Source: Silvibacterium bohemicum (GTDB lineage: Bacteria; Acidobacteriota; Terriglobia; Terriglobales; Acidobacteriaceae). Taken from it: a DNA stretch of 64,000 nt. This document shows positions 43,455 through 52,962 of this stretch, one piece after another. Position 1 is the first letter of the stretch; each line of letters starts with the position of its first letter. The DNA lies in assembly GCF_001006305.1 (NCBI RefSeq), contig NZ_LBHJ01000012.1, forward strand, positions 594,231 to 658,230. Direction: 5' to 3'. Position numbers and translations under genes: made by a program. Below the pieces are notes generated by a model. The model did not search any database and was not told the DNA's origin. It saw nothing but the letters and a program-made list of their open reading frames with translations.

Positions 43455-45395
43455 TTAAATACGGTGAAACGCCCGCTGGATGTCTCTCCAAGAATACCGT
43501 AACGCGATGGGCCGGCCGTGCGGACAGCTGGTGGGATGCTCGGTTTGGGCCAGTTCGGCCAGCAGCCACTCCATGCGCTGGGTATCGAGCGGCATGTTGA
43601 CTTTGATCGCGGAGTGGCAGGCGATGGAGGCGGCAATGCGCGTGCGCAGGGTGCCCATATTCTCCGATTGCACCGGATTTCCAGCCTGCTCCAGCACCTC
43701 CGTTAACATTCTTTCGAGCCGCTTGCCCTCGAGACCCACCGGCGCGGCCTTGACCGCAATAGTGTGCGGCCCGAAGGGTTCAACCTCGAAGCCGTTGCGC
43801 TCCAGCTCCGCTGAAATAGTGGCGAAGAGCACCATCTGGTGCGGCTGCAGGTCGATCAGCAGCGGCATCAGCAGCCGCTGACGCTCCACACGTTCGACCT
43901 CCCGCTCACGCAGGATCTTTTCGAAGAGCACCCGCTCGTGCGCGACATGCTGATCGATGATCCACAATCCTTCGTCGTTCATGGCCAGAATGAACGACTC
44001 GCGCAGCTGCCCCAGCGGTTTGAGGGACGCCAGCGAATTGAGGTTGGAGACTGGCTCCCCGTCCTCGGGAAAATCCACAACTTCGCAATCGTGCGCAGGA
44101 GGCTTCGCTGCGAAAGCTGTTCCATTGACCTGCGGCGGAGCAATCGAAAACGGCAGCTTGACCTCTTCTGGAGGAAGCGAGGGCTGCACGAGTTCAAACG
44201 ACGCGGTCTCGGCTCGCGCCTCGTCGATTGCCGTCGGAAGCGGCGAGCTTCCCGGAATCGGAGAGACAGACGGCAGCAGCGAGGGCGACGCGTGCGGGTT
44301 CGCCGTAATTGCAGCCAGAAAGCCGGCAGCCGGGCGGCTTTTGATCAACGTGTTGCGAATGCTGTCACGGACAAAGTCGTGTACCGCGGATTGCTGACGG
44401 AAGCGGACTTCTGTCTTCGCCGGATGCACGTTGACGTCGACCTCGTGCGGCGGCATCTCCAGAAAGATGAGGACAACCGGAAAAGATGTCGGCGGAATCA
44501 CGTTGCGGTAGGCCTCGCTCACCGCATGCAGGATCAGGCGGTCGCGGATCAGCCGCTGGTTGACGAAGACGTAGATCGAATTGCGATTCAGCTTTTGCAG
44601 CTCAGGCTTAGAGATGAAGCCACTCATGCGCAGAAATCCCGGATCGGGCGGGCTGTAGTCCTCGTCGCGCTTCCACGGCGGCGGCTCGGGCAATCCGGCG
44701 CGGTCGAAGGGCCGCTCAGCGGCCATGGGAATGAGCTGATCGAGCGTGTCCTGGCCGAAGATCTGAAAGATGCGCTCGGCGGGCCTTTGCACCGGCGGAG
44801 CGATCAGCAGTGCGTGAGTCGCGGAGTGTAGCTCGAAGTGCTTCTCCGGGTGTGCCAGCGCATAATGCGTAACCAGCGCAGTTACATGAGACAATTCGGT
44901 GGTTTCGGCCTTGAGAAACTTGCGCCGGGCCGGTGTATTGAAGAACAGATCGCGCACGGCGAGGGTGGTTCCAGCCGGCAGGCCGGCGTCTTCTACGCGA
45001 TAGATCTTTCCGCCAACAATTTCGATGCGTGTGCCGCTCTCTTCTCCAGCGGCGCGCGTCTCCAGTTCCACGCGGGCGATGGAAGCGATCGACGGTAAAG
45101 CCTCGCCGCGGAAGCCCAGGGTCGCAATCGAGAGCAGATCGTCGCTTGAGCGGATCTTCGAAGTGGCGTGCCGCTCGAAGGCCAGCAGTGCGTCGTCGCG
45201 CACCATGCCGATACCGTTATCAATAATGCGGATCAGCTTGCGGCCGCCTGCCTCAACTTCCACGCGGATGCGGGTTGCGCCCGCGTCGAGCGCGTTCTCC
45301 AGCAGCTCCTTCACCACCGACGCAGGGCGGTCGACCACCTCGCCGGCAGCAATCTGATTCGCTACCTGGTCTGTGAGAATGCGTATGCGACCCAT
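43455..45395 (-). CDS. mutL: DNA mismatch repair protein MutL, endonuclease type
   Basis: 646 residues, ATG with AGGA upstream. GHKL ATPase N-terminus: ELLENALDAGATRI, DNGIGM, RHATSKI, GFRGEALPSIASI. The C-terminal domain keeps the endonuclease motif as DQHVAHERVLFE (consensus DQHA-x2-E-x4-E, with Val for Ala), ACHSAIK and SCPHGRPIAL, all absent from the non-nicking E. coli MutL. The linker (about 350-450) is Pro/Ser/Glu-rich. It should make nicks for mismatch repair without MutH. First gene of the mutL, alkZ-like, cmk run. Confidence 0.94.
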   Translation of the reverse strand: MGRIRILTDQVANQIAAGEVVDRPASVVKELLENALDAGATRIRVEVEAGGRKLIRIIDNGIGMVRDDALLAFERHATSKIRSSDDLLSIATLGFRGEALPSIASIARVELETRAAGEESGTRIEIVGGKIYRVEDAGLPAGTTLAVRDLFFNTPARRKFLKAETTELSHVTALVTHYALAHPEKHFELHSATHALLIAPPVQRPAERIFQIFGQDTLDQLIPMAAERPFDRAGLPEPPPWKRDEDYSPPDPGFLRMSGFISKPELQKLNRNSIYVFVNQRLIRDRLILHAVSEAYRNVIPPTSFPVVLIFLEMPPHEVDVNVHPAKTEVRFRQQSAVHDFVRDSIRNTLIKSRPAAGFLAAITANPHASPSLLPSVSPIPGSSPLPTAIDEARAETASFELVQPSLPPEEVKLPFSIAPPQVNGTAFAAKPPAHDCEVVDFPEDGEPVSNLNSLASLKPLGQLRESFILAMNDEGLWIIDQHVAHERVLFEKILREREVERVERQRLLMPLLIDLQPHQMVLFATISAELERNGFEVEPFGPHTIAVKAAPVGLEGKRLERMLTEVLEQAGNPVQSENMGTLRTRIAASIACHSAIKVNMPLDTQRMEWLLAELAQTEHPTSCPHGRPIALRYSWRDIQRAFHRI

Positions 45396-45495
45396 AAATT
45401 CCTATCGTCGGTCTTGACCAGTGTTTTACAGCACTCGCCCGCCGATCCTGGGGCGAGAGCGCCATGTCTTGAACAAACTGAAGAAGGCTGGAGTC

Positions 45496-45957
45496 TTATT
45501 TCACCACCACCGATAACTTGTTCGAGCTAATAGGTGGCCCTCCGGGAATATCGAACTTTAATTGCACGATATAAGTGCCCGGGATATTCATCTCATAGAG
45601 CTCACCGACATCGATCGATTCCTTTACGGACTGACCCGGTTCCATGGTGTCCGAAATGCATATCGTTGAGTGCGATGGGGACGTGCTTTGAGCTGTTTTA
45701 CGGGCTGCCCCCTTTGCGGTGTCTCTCGCAACTGTGCCGTCAGGCCCGTATACGCTGACCTTGAGCATCGAAACACCTGAACATGGAAAATGCACGATCT
45801 GCGTCGAAGTCAGAGTAGCTTCAATCTTCTTCTCGTTATTATTTTCGCTGTGAACTGCGCGAAGCGTAATCGCGAGCGGACTTGTCTGCGCATATAAACC
45901 GGACGCCAAGAGCGAAAGCGATATTGCAGCCAGCATCTTCAGCGTCCGATCAGGCAT
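45496..45957 (-). CDS. Secreted protein of unknown function
   Basis: 153 residues. Sec signal peptide (LKMLAAISLSLLASGLYAQ, residues 6-24), then an Ig-like beta-sandwich pattern (SPLAITLRAVHSE, PGTYIVQLKFDIP) with two Cys residues (in FPCSGVS and TICISDT) that could form a disulphide. Periplasmic or outer-surface. Not recognised. Upstream of it lies pyk, on the same strand, after 47 bp; they may be one transcript. Confidence 0.65.
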   Translation of the reverse strand: MPDRTLKMLAAISLSLLASGLYAQTSPLAITLRAVHSENNNEKKIEATLTSTQIVHFPCSGVSMLKVSVYGPDGTVARDTAKGAARKTAQSTSPSHSTICISDTMEPGQSVKESIDVGELYEMNIPGTYIVQLKFDIPGGPPISSNKLSVVVK

Positions 45958-46004
45958 TCAGGTCTTACACCCTTCCCCGGAAACATACCCGCAAGAAATC
46001 CGCA

Positions 46005-47477
46005 CTACTTGCTGACGACTTCTTCCACCACCGCAGCTTCAGCAGTCTCATTCAGGCGGTCGCCGAGCACATGCAGGCGGAGGAAGTTTGTCGACCCGGA
46101 TTTGGTGCGGGTGCCGGCGACAATTCCGATGATGTCCTGCGCGTGGGCGTGTCCGCCCTCTTCGAGCAGGCGCTCGGCCATGTCCACCATCTCTTCGGCG
46201 GTGTTGGCCTTGGTGCAGCGCACCGGCTGCACTCCCCACAGGAGGTTCAACCGGTGGATGACCGCGTCGACGCTGGATAGCGCGTAGATGGGCGGGTTTG
46301 GGCGATACTTCGAAAGCTGGCGCGCCGTCGTGCCGGTTTCTGTGAAGACGGCGATGGCCTTGATGTCCAGATCCTGCGCCGCGTGAGCCATCGATTCGCA
46401 GATGGTTTCCGCGACCGAGAGATGCATCCGGCTCGGCCGACCATTATGGGCCGGCGAGGCATCGTGAATATTCGATTCGGTTTCGACGACGATCTTGGCC
46501 ATCATCTTGACCGCCTCGATGGGATATTTTCCGGCTGCGCTCTCTGCGGAGAGCATAACCGCGTCGGTGCCGTCATAAATGGCGTTGGCGACGTCGCTGG
46601 CTTCGGCGCGCGTCGGCCGTGGATTTTCGATCATCGATTCCAGCATTTGCGTGGCCGTGATGACTGGCTTGCGGTACTCTGCGGCGCGGCGAATCATCAA
46701 TTTCTGAATGGCGGGAACCTTCTCGGGAGGCATCTCCACGCCGAGATCGCCACGGGCAACCATGATACCGTCGGTGATTTCCAGAATCGCATCCAGATGC
46801 TCGATGGCCTGCGGCTTTTCGAGCTTCGCGATCACCCAGGTATCCGATCCCAGAGAGGCGATCCGCTCTTTCACCAGCCGCACATCGTCGGCGGTGCGCA
46901 CGAAGGAGACGGCGATAGCATCGACGCCATTCTTGATGGCGAATTCCAGGTCTTCTTCATCTTTTTCAGTGAGCGAAGGCACGCGAACCGGGATGCCGGG
47001 AAGATTGATGCCCTTGTTTTCTCCCAAGATGCCGCCATTTACGACCTGGCACTCCACGTCGTCGCCGGTAACGGCAATCACACTCAGCTCGATAAGGCCA
47101 TCGGAGAGGAGAATGCGGGCCCCGGCTTCCAGATTTTCCGCCAGCGTGCGAAAGGTTGTGGAAATAACCGAGCTGTTGCCGGGAACATCGCGGGGAGTGA
47201 TGGTGAGGTTCTGGCCTGCTTCCAACTGCACCGGCTTACGGTTTTCCAGGCGGCCTGTCCGGATCTTGGGACCCTGCAAGTCACCCAAAATACAGATGTA
47301 ACGGTTCTCTTCGCGTGCCACTTTGCGAACCATCTGGATCAGCGCAAGCTTCTCGGGATGGGTGCCGTGCGAGAAGTTAAGGCGCGCAACGTCCAGTCCC
47401 GCGCGGACGAGTCCGCGGAAAGTAGCCTCGGTGTTCGAGGCCGGACCTAAAGTTCCAACGATTTTGGCGCGGCGCAT
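46005..47477 (-). CDS. pyk: Pyruvate kinase
   Basis: 490 residues from the ATG at 47477 (AGGAG upstream; the frame is open further but has no site). Converts phosphoenolpyruvate and ADP to pyruvate and ATP. Motifs: MRRAKIVGTLGPAS, RLNFSHGTHPEK, GDLQGPKIRTGRL, IAKLEKPQAIEHLDAI, MVARGDLGVEMP, KPVITATQMLESMI and the C-terminal allosteric domain (about 360-490, VFTETGTTARQLSKYRP). Full length. Confidence 0.95.
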   Translation of the reverse strand: MRRAKIVGTLGPASNTEATFRGLVRAGLDVARLNFSHGTHPEKLALIQMVRKVAREENRYICILGDLQGPKIRTGRLENRKPVQLEAGQNLTITPRDVPGNSSVISTTFRTLAENLEAGARILLSDGLIELSVIAVTGDDVECQVVNGGILGENKGINLPGIPVRVPSLTEKDEEDLEFAIKNGVDAIAVSFVRTADDVRLVKERIASLGSDTWVIAKLEKPQAIEHLDAILEITDGIMVARGDLGVEMPPEKVPAIQKLMIRRAAEYRKPVITATQMLESMIENPRPTRAEASDVANAIYDGTDAVMLSAESAAGKYPIEAVKMMAKIVVETESNIHDASPAHNGRPSRMHLSVAETICESMAHAAQDLDIKAIAVFTETGTTARQLSKYRPNPPIYALSSVDAVIHRLNLLWGVQPVRCTKANTAEEMVDMAERLLEEGGHAHAQDIIGIVAGTRTKSGSTNFLRLHVLGDRLNETAEAAVVEEVVSK

Positions 47478-47615
47478 TCTTTCTCCTGACACAAAATTCA
47501 AACCAGCAAGCGTAGCGTTCATCCATCCCCCGACAGCTATTTCCAGATGTTTTCCTGGCACTGAAAACTCTTACATTCTACCTCTGGCAATCGTTTTCGG
47601 GAGAATCGGCCCGCC

Positions 47616-48494
47616 TCAGGAGCCGACTGAAATGGTATGTTCATCTGGCGCAAGCTGCGGCCGCGGAACGATGGGGAAAATCTGCGCATTGAATTCCGCG
47701 CCGATCAGGATGCTGAAGCAGACCATATAGAGCCACACCAGCGTGGCGACACCGGCCCCCAGCGAGCCATAGACGACGCTGTAATCCGCGTAGCGGGTCA
47801 GGTACCAGCCGTAAATTAATGTGGCCAGGAACCAGGTCGCGGTAGCCAGGGTTGCCCCGGGCACGACCTGCCTCCAGGGGCGTTTGCGCGGCGTCCCAAA
47901 GTGATAGATGACGCCCAGAACCACGACGCTGGTGAGCATGGCAATGCCCCAGCGGAGGATTCGTCCGGCAAGCACCACGTAAAAGCGCAACTCGTGATCG
48001 GTATTGTCGATCATCCACCCTTCGATCACATGACCGAACGCCACCAGACCGGTGGCGAAAATCATGGGCACCAGGGTGCCAGGCACCAGCGCCAGGGCTA
48101 CCACGCGCTCCCGCCAGAAGCCCCACTCGCCGCGCGGCAGCAGGTAGGCCCTGCGGAAGCCTTCCATCAGGGACAACATGACCCCCATGGACGCGCCGAT
48201 GGTAATCAGGGACGAGGTCCAGATGAGGTGCACCGAGCGGGCGTGATTGCTCTGAAAATAGGCCTGCACCAGGGACATGGTGTCGGGCGGCAGAAGCTCC
48301 GAGAAGCCGGCCCGCAGCTCGCCGCGAAAAGTGTCCGTCTCCGGGCTTAAAGCGAGCAGCGTCGTAACCACCAGGAGCGCGGGGAACAGGCTGAGGATGG
48401 CGGAGTAGGCGGCCGCCTTGGCATTCGTGAACGTGCTGTGCGAGAAGGCGCTCCAGGTGGCTCGGCGAATGTTTAGGATGAGGCTTTTCAGCAT
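47616..48494 (-). CDS. YihY/BrkB-family inner-membrane protein
   Basis: 292 residues with six membrane helices. The family core is visible: AAAYSAILSLFPALLVVTTL near the start, YHFGTPRKRPWRQVVPGATLATATWFLATLIYGWYL and YGSLGAGVATLVWLYMVCFSILIGAEFNAQ in the second half. The RNase BN name attached to this family is incorrect; the true function is unknown (putative virulence factor BrkB group). Follows a thioredoxin-like gene on the same strand after 31 bp. Confidence 0.88.
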   Translation of the reverse strand: MLKSLILNIRRATWSAFSHSTFTNAKAAAYSAILSLFPALLVVTTLLALSPETDTFRGELRAGFSELLPPDTMSLVQAYFQSNHARSVHLIWTSSLITIGASMGVMLSLMEGFRRAYLLPRGEWGFWRERVVALALVPGTLVPMIFATGLVAFGHVIEGWMIDNTDHELRFYVVLAGRILRWGIAMLTSVVVLGVIYHFGTPRKRPWRQVVPGATLATATWFLATLIYGWYLTRYADYSVVYGSLGAGVATLVWLYMVCFSILIGAEFNAQIFPIVPRPQLAPDEHTISVGS

Positions 48495-48525
48495 GCCGTG
48501 AACACCACAGATGACAGGCTTCCGA

Positions 48526-48999
48526 TCAACGCTTGGGCTTCCACTGGTTAAGAAACGCGTTGACCACGCCCGGAGTAACCAACCCCATCTTCTCGAACTC
48601 CCTGTTCCTCTGAACCATGAGAACCTTGCCGCGGGCGTCGAGAACCATCAACAGCGGCACGCCGTGCTTCCACGGGATGTCATATTTGGCGATGATGTCG
48701 GCGTTCTTGTCATAGTGGCCGATATCGACATGGACCATGACGAAGTTGCTTTCCAGGAGAGATAGATTGGGTTGCTGGTGAAAATAGATATCCAGCACAT
48801 GGCAATCGCCGCACCAGTTGCCGCCGAAGTCGACGATGACGCGTTTGTGCTCACGCGCGGCGGTGCGCAGCGCCTGGGTGATATCGGCATGCGCATCGGC
48901 CGTATCCGAGTAGATGTTGGGGATCTGGGAGAACGCAGAGGCGCCCGTCAGAATGAGAACCGCAGCAAGGGACATCAGACAGTTTTTCAGCAGGCGCAC
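48526..48999 (-). CDS. Secreted thioredoxin-fold protein
   Basis: 157 residues from a GTG with GGAGAG 5 nt upstream. Signal peptide (about residues 1-24, LMSLAAVLILTGASAFS), then a thioredoxin domain with active site GGNWCGDCHVLD (CGDC) and the cis-Pro region HGVPLLMVLD. Periplasmic, likely reduces or oxidises disulphides; a DsbD-like partner is not seen. Same strand as the YihY gene, possibly co-transcribed. Confidence 0.82.
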   Translation of the reverse strand: MRLLKNCLMSLAAVLILTGASAFSQIPNIYSDTADAHADITQALRTAAREHKRVIVDFGGNWCGDCHVLDIYFHQQPNLSLLESNFVMVHVDIGHYDKNADIIAKYDIPWKHGVPLLMVLDARGKVLMVQRNREFEKMGLVTPGVVNAFLNQWKPKR

Positions 49000-49143
49000 T
49001 CAAGCTCTCCAGTACTGCACGTCAATATTAAGCCTTAAGGATGCCATAGCCGTTAGCGGCAACCGGCTGTGGGTTCATCGAGATCGAAGAACGGCTCAAG
49101 TTTGTAATGAGCTGCGGAAAAAGCAGCTTCGAGGGTATATCGA

Positions 49144-50076
49144 TTACTCCACCGGAGTGGGGTTGGGCGCGGTGAAGGACGAACAGCACGGTTTCTCCAC
49201 CGGCGCGTATTCCATCAGCTCCAGCCGTGTCTCATCCGGATCGAAGAGGTTGTACTGCCACTTGCCGTCCTTGCCGAGTTGCGGGCCGACATGCTCGTTG
49301 CTCAACCGGCCTTCGGAATCGAGCGTGGTGACAGCCTTCTCCATATTGACCACGCCGATGGAGAGATGATTCAGCACGCCGAGCTGCTTCTGCGAAACGT
49401 CTCGAATTCCGCCTCCGGATGGACCGCTCGTGAGCATGTATTCTAGCCAATCGTGGCCATTCGGAACCTGCTGCGAGACCCAATCGACCTTGTCCGGCTG
49501 CATGCCGCCGAACCAATAGGGTTTGAAACCGAGCAGGCCGCGGTAAAACGGGTCTTCGACGGCGCGGCTGCGCACCAGCATGCCCACATGAATAATGTGC
49601 TTTCCGACGGGATTGGCACCGGTCATGGCAATTTTGTGCGCCGCAGGTTGAGTGAACTCGACCTTGTTTCCCTCCGGATCTTTTACAACGAACCATCGGC
49701 TGCCGTCGGAGGCTTTTTCCACCTTTTCAGGGACCGTAGTTCCTTTGGCGCCGAGATAGGCGCGAAGCGCTTCCGCATCTGTCGTCGTGTAGGCCAGATG
49801 ATCGAGGCGGGAATTACCTGCGTTCGCAGGCAGCGGCAAAACTTCTACGAATTGATCGGGGTTTACGTAGTAGCGAACGCCGTTGGAATTTTCAGGATCG
49901 GGACCTTTCTTCAGGCCGATGTCATGCACATAATAATGCTCCGCCGCCGAGGAATTGCCGGTGTAAACGGAGATGTGGGAGATGCCGGTAATCGGCGGTT
50001 GCGACGAAGAAGAGCTTTGGGCCGGGCAAAGTACGGCGAGCGATGGCAACAGCAGGAGAGCGAAAAAGCGCTTCAT
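49144..50076 (-). CDS. Secreted two-domain VOC/glyoxalase-fold protein
   Basis: 310 residues. Signal peptide (residues 1-19, ending CPAQ), so it is exported, unusual for a glyoxalase-like protein. Two VOC modules: about 28-150 (ITGISHISVYTGNSSAAEHYYV, HLAYTTTDAEALRAYL) and 165-290 (VGKHIIHVGMLVRSRAVEDPFY, RGLLGFKPYWFGG, LELMEYAP). Candidate metal ligands: His at HISVYT and His at HLAYTT, HVGMLV and a Glu at LELMEYA. The C-terminus has paired Cys (KPCCSS). Substrate unknown. Diverges from the phosphatase gene. Confidence 0.8.
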   Translation of the reverse strand: MKRFFALLLLPSLAVLCPAQSSSSSQPPITGISHISVYTGNSSAAEHYYVHDIGLKKGPDPENSNGVRYYVNPDQFVEVLPLPANAGNSRLDHLAYTTTDAEALRAYLGAKGTTVPEKVEKASDGSRWFVVKDPEGNKVEFTQPAAHKIAMTGANPVGKHIIHVGMLVRSRAVEDPFYRGLLGFKPYWFGGMQPDKVDWVSQQVPNGHDWLEYMLTSGPSGGGIRDVSQKQLGVLNHLSIGVVNMEKAVTTLDSEGRLSNEHVGPQLGKDGKWQYNLFDPDETRLELMEYAPVEKPCCSSFTAPNPTPVE

Positions 50077-50218
50077 AGAAAACCCTCAGGATAGCGTTAC
50101 CAAGATAGCGCCGCCGGCGCGGACTCACAAGCAGCGCCGAAGCGGATCACAACGCTACGAGCGGAAGATCATCAGCTTTTGTAGAAAGCATGAAGGCCGA
50201 TCGTCCAGCCAAGATACT

Positions 50219-52861
50219 ATGGTGGCCAGACCAATGAAGAAGCGACCCCGGCGTCCAAAAACGGCATCTCCCAATCTGCTGCGTGCCCTGGTCGGGCTGT
50301 TCATCCTGGCCGGTGTGAGCTACTGGATTGGTGGAGCGATCGACGTGTGGGAAGTCGACCTTCACTGGGACCGTCATGTTCAGAGTCCATTCTCCTATGA
50401 CAGTGACACCCTGTTGGTGACGGATGTCCAGCCAGAAGCAAAGGCTGTGGGAGTAGCGGTTGGCGACAAGATCACCGGGCTGAACGGAGCCCCTTATGCC
50501 GGCATCGCGCAGTGGACCGAGATTCTGGTTACAGCCCATTCCACCGATATGCTCGATGTCGAGTTCCAGCGTCCGAACGGCTCGCAAGGTGTGGCCACCT
50601 TCGCGCTCACGCAGCGGAAGCGCGCGCATCCAGGGATATCGGACTGGACGGTTCTCATCCGCGATGGCTTTATAGACCTGCTGCTGCCTCTCGTCTGCCT
50701 CTTCATCGGCTACTGGGTGGTGCTGGCGAAGCCCCTGGATCGAAATGCCTGGCTGTTGCTGATCCTGCTGACCTTTCCCAGCGTGCTCACCATCGACAAG
50801 GGGATGTCGACCGGGGTAGCGTTTGCGGCGCGAGGCATGTGGTTCGAAACCATGCAGCTGCTGGCCTCGCCGGCTCTGTTGCTCTTCGGTGTCTACTTTC
50901 CGGAGCGCTCGCGTATCGACCAGAAAGTTCCCTGGCTCAAATGGCTGGTGGTTGGGCCGATTTTGGCCTTCACCATTGTGCTTTTTCCCTACCTTGTCCG
51001 CAGTTATTTCATGGGCGGAGTCGCTCCGGTCTGGACGCATACCATTGATATCGCCGACCGAGTTGTCAATGCTCTGAACCTCGTCTGCATTGTCCTCTAT
51101 TTGATTCTCACTCTCGATAAACTGCGCTCCGCCTCGACGGCTGACGCGCGCCGCCGCCTGCGGGTGCTCACCGTGGGCATGGCAGTTGGTGTCGGATCTC
51201 TGCTCTTTGTCTTCGTTTTGCTGCCGCACTTCGGCATCGCCAGCATGAGGGGCGATACGCCCGCGGCTTTTTGGATCGGCTCCGCCGGCGCCGCGCTCTT
51301 TATGGTTGCACCCTTCACGCTGGGCTACGTAGTGCTGGTGCAGCGCGCGATGGACGTGCGCATGATCGCGCGGATGGGGACGCGCTACCTCCTGGCGAAG
51401 GCATTTCTATTTGTACTGCAGATGGCGCTTATCGCCATTGCCACATGGAGACTGCTGCTGCCGGCGCTGCATAAGAAACAGCCCGAAGCCTCCGACATGG
51501 CCGGCATTCTGGTCTTCTTTGCGCTGGTCCTGGCTCTGCGCCTGGGGATACGCAAGCGCGCGCAGGCGTGGCTGGACCGTAAATTTTTTCGCGAGGCCTA
51601 CAACGCAGAAGTGGTTCTCAATGAACTTTCCGACGAAGTCCGGCGCTTTACCGAGACCGGACCGCTGCTGGAAACCGTTGCGCGGCGGGTGGCCGATACA
51701 CTGCACGTCAGCCAGGTGGCGATGCTGCTCCGCCGGGGCGAATTCTTCCAGCTGCAGCAATCGATCGGCATCGCCACTTCGGGAACGTTATCGCTTCCTT
51801 CGCAGGCCTCGGCGGTGCGCTATCTCTCCTCGACGAATGAGCCGGCGCGTCTCTATCGCGACGATCCCGACGCCTGGTACCTGATGGCTGGGACCGCAGA
51901 ACGCAACGTGCTCGACCTGGTGAACGCCGAGTTGTTGCTGCCCATGCCCGGACGCAACCGGCTGATGGGGGTAATGGCTCTCGGCCCCAAGCGGTCAGAG
52001 GCCGCCTATACCAAGGCCGACCTCCATCTGCTGCAGACAGTGGCCACGCAGACCGGCCTGGCCATCGAAGTGGCCGAGCTGGCGCATTCGCTGGCCACCG
52101 AAGCTGCGCAGCGCGAGCGCGTGAACCGCGAGATCGAGATCGCCCGCGAAGTGCAAGAGCGGCTCTTTCCGCAGGCCATGCCCGACCTCGAGGGTGCGAC
52201 CGTCGCCGGCCACTGCCGCCCGGCGCTCGGCGTGGGCGGCGACTACTACGACGTCTTCGAGCTGAGCGACGGACGAACCGGCCTTGCCATTGGCGACGTG
52301 AGCGGCAAAGGCATTGCCGCGGCGTTGCTGATGGCGAGCCTTCGCGCCAGCCTGCGCGGCGTCACGCTCGATAATCCGCGCGACTTCGCCAAACTCATGG
52401 ATAAGGTGAATCGACTGGTCTACGAAGCTTCTGCCTCGAATCGCTACGCGACCTTCTTCTTCGCCGCTTACGATCCGAAGACGCGCCAGCTCGATTGTGT
52501 CAATGCCGGCCACAATGCGCCTCTCGTCTTGCGTTGCAGCGCGAACGGCTCGACGGAAGTGCTTCGCATCGAGGCTGACGGCCCAGTCGTCGGGCTGCTG
52601 CAGTTTGCACCCTACGGCGAGCAGACCCTGACGCTGGAACCCGGCGATCTGGTGCTGATGTATACCGATGGCATCAGCGAAGCCATGACTCATGACGACG
52701 AGGAATGGGGCGAAGAACGCCTGGTCGCCGCAGCCGACTCATGCAAGCACCTGACAGCCGATGAGATCCTGAAAAAGCTCTTCGCCGACGCCGATGCATT
52801 TACCGCCGGCGCTCCGCAGCATGACGACATGACATTGCTGATCCTGAAGCTGGAAGCATGA
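50219..52861 (+). CDS. PDZ-membrane-GAF-PP2C (RsbU-like) phosphatase
   Basis: 880 residues from the ATG at 50219 (ATG at 50234 also possible). First membrane helix (LLRALVGLFILAGVSYWI), then an extracytoplasmic PDZ-like domain (about 50-130, LVTDVQPEAKAVGVAVGDKI), seven more helices (about 145-440), a GAF domain (about 470-620) and a PP2C/SpoIIE phosphatase (about 640-880). The latter has Mg-binding motifs GVGGDYYDVFEL, IGDVSGKGIAAALLMA and YTDGISEAM...DDMTLLIL. It probably dephosphorylates an anti-anti-sigma factor (RsbV-like) when the PDZ or GAF part senses a signal; no such partner is nearby. Confidence 0.88.
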   Translation: MVARPMKKRPRRPKTASPNLLRALVGLFILAGVSYWIGGAIDVWEVDLHWDRHVQSPFSYDSDTLLVTDVQPEAKAVGVAVGDKITGLNGAPYAGIAQWTEILVTAHSTDMLDVEFQRPNGSQGVATFALTQRKRAHPGISDWTVLIRDGFIDLLLPLVCLFIGYWVVLAKPLDRNAWLLLILLTFPSVLTIDKGMSTGVAFAARGMWFETMQLLASPALLLFGVYFPERSRIDQKVPWLKWLVVGPILAFTIVLFPYLVRSYFMGGVAPVWTHTIDIADRVVNALNLVCIVLYLILTLDKLRSASTADARRRLRVLTVGMAVGVGSLLFVFVLLPHFGIASMRGDTPAAFWIGSAGAALFMVAPFTLGYVVLVQRAMDVRMIARMGTRYLLAKAFLFVLQMALIAIATWRLLLPALHKKQPEASDMAGILVFFALVLALRLGIRKRAQAWLDRKFFREAYNAEVVLNELSDEVRRFTETGPLLETVARRVADTLHVSQVAMLLRRGEFFQLQQSIGIATSGTLSLPSQASAVRYLSSTNEPARLYRDDPDAWYLMAGTAERNVLDLVNAELLLPMPGRNRLMGVMALGPKRSEAAYTKADLHLLQTVATQTGLAIEVAELAHSLATEAAQRERVNREIEIAREVQERLFPQAMPDLEGATVAGHCRPALGVGGDYYDVFELSDGRTGLAIGDVSGKGIAAALLMASLRASLRGVTLDNPRDFAKLMDKVNRLVYEASASNRYATFFFAAYDPKTRQLDCVNAGHNAPLVLRCSANGSTEVLRIEADGPVVGLLQFAPYGEQTLTLEPGDLVLMYTDGISEAMTHDDEEWGEERLVAAADSCKHLTADEILKKLFADADAFTAGAPQHDDMTLLILKLEA

Positions 52862-52962
52862 CGCGCCGAAATGCGTGGCGCGAATCTCCGCTGAGGCTGC
52901 TTTCCGCCCAGCTTTTTCCTCGTTCGATCGATTAGCGGTCCCGCTGCTAAACTGAAAAGAGA

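Noticed and set aside
43423-43569. N-terminal extension of the AlkZ-like gene overlapping mutL
   Set aside because: The family start aligns with the TTG at 43422, which has its own ribosome binding site, and mutL would otherwise overlap by 115 bp.
43839-44831. Plus-strand frame opposite mutL
   Set aside because: Arg-rich antisense of a conserved gene.
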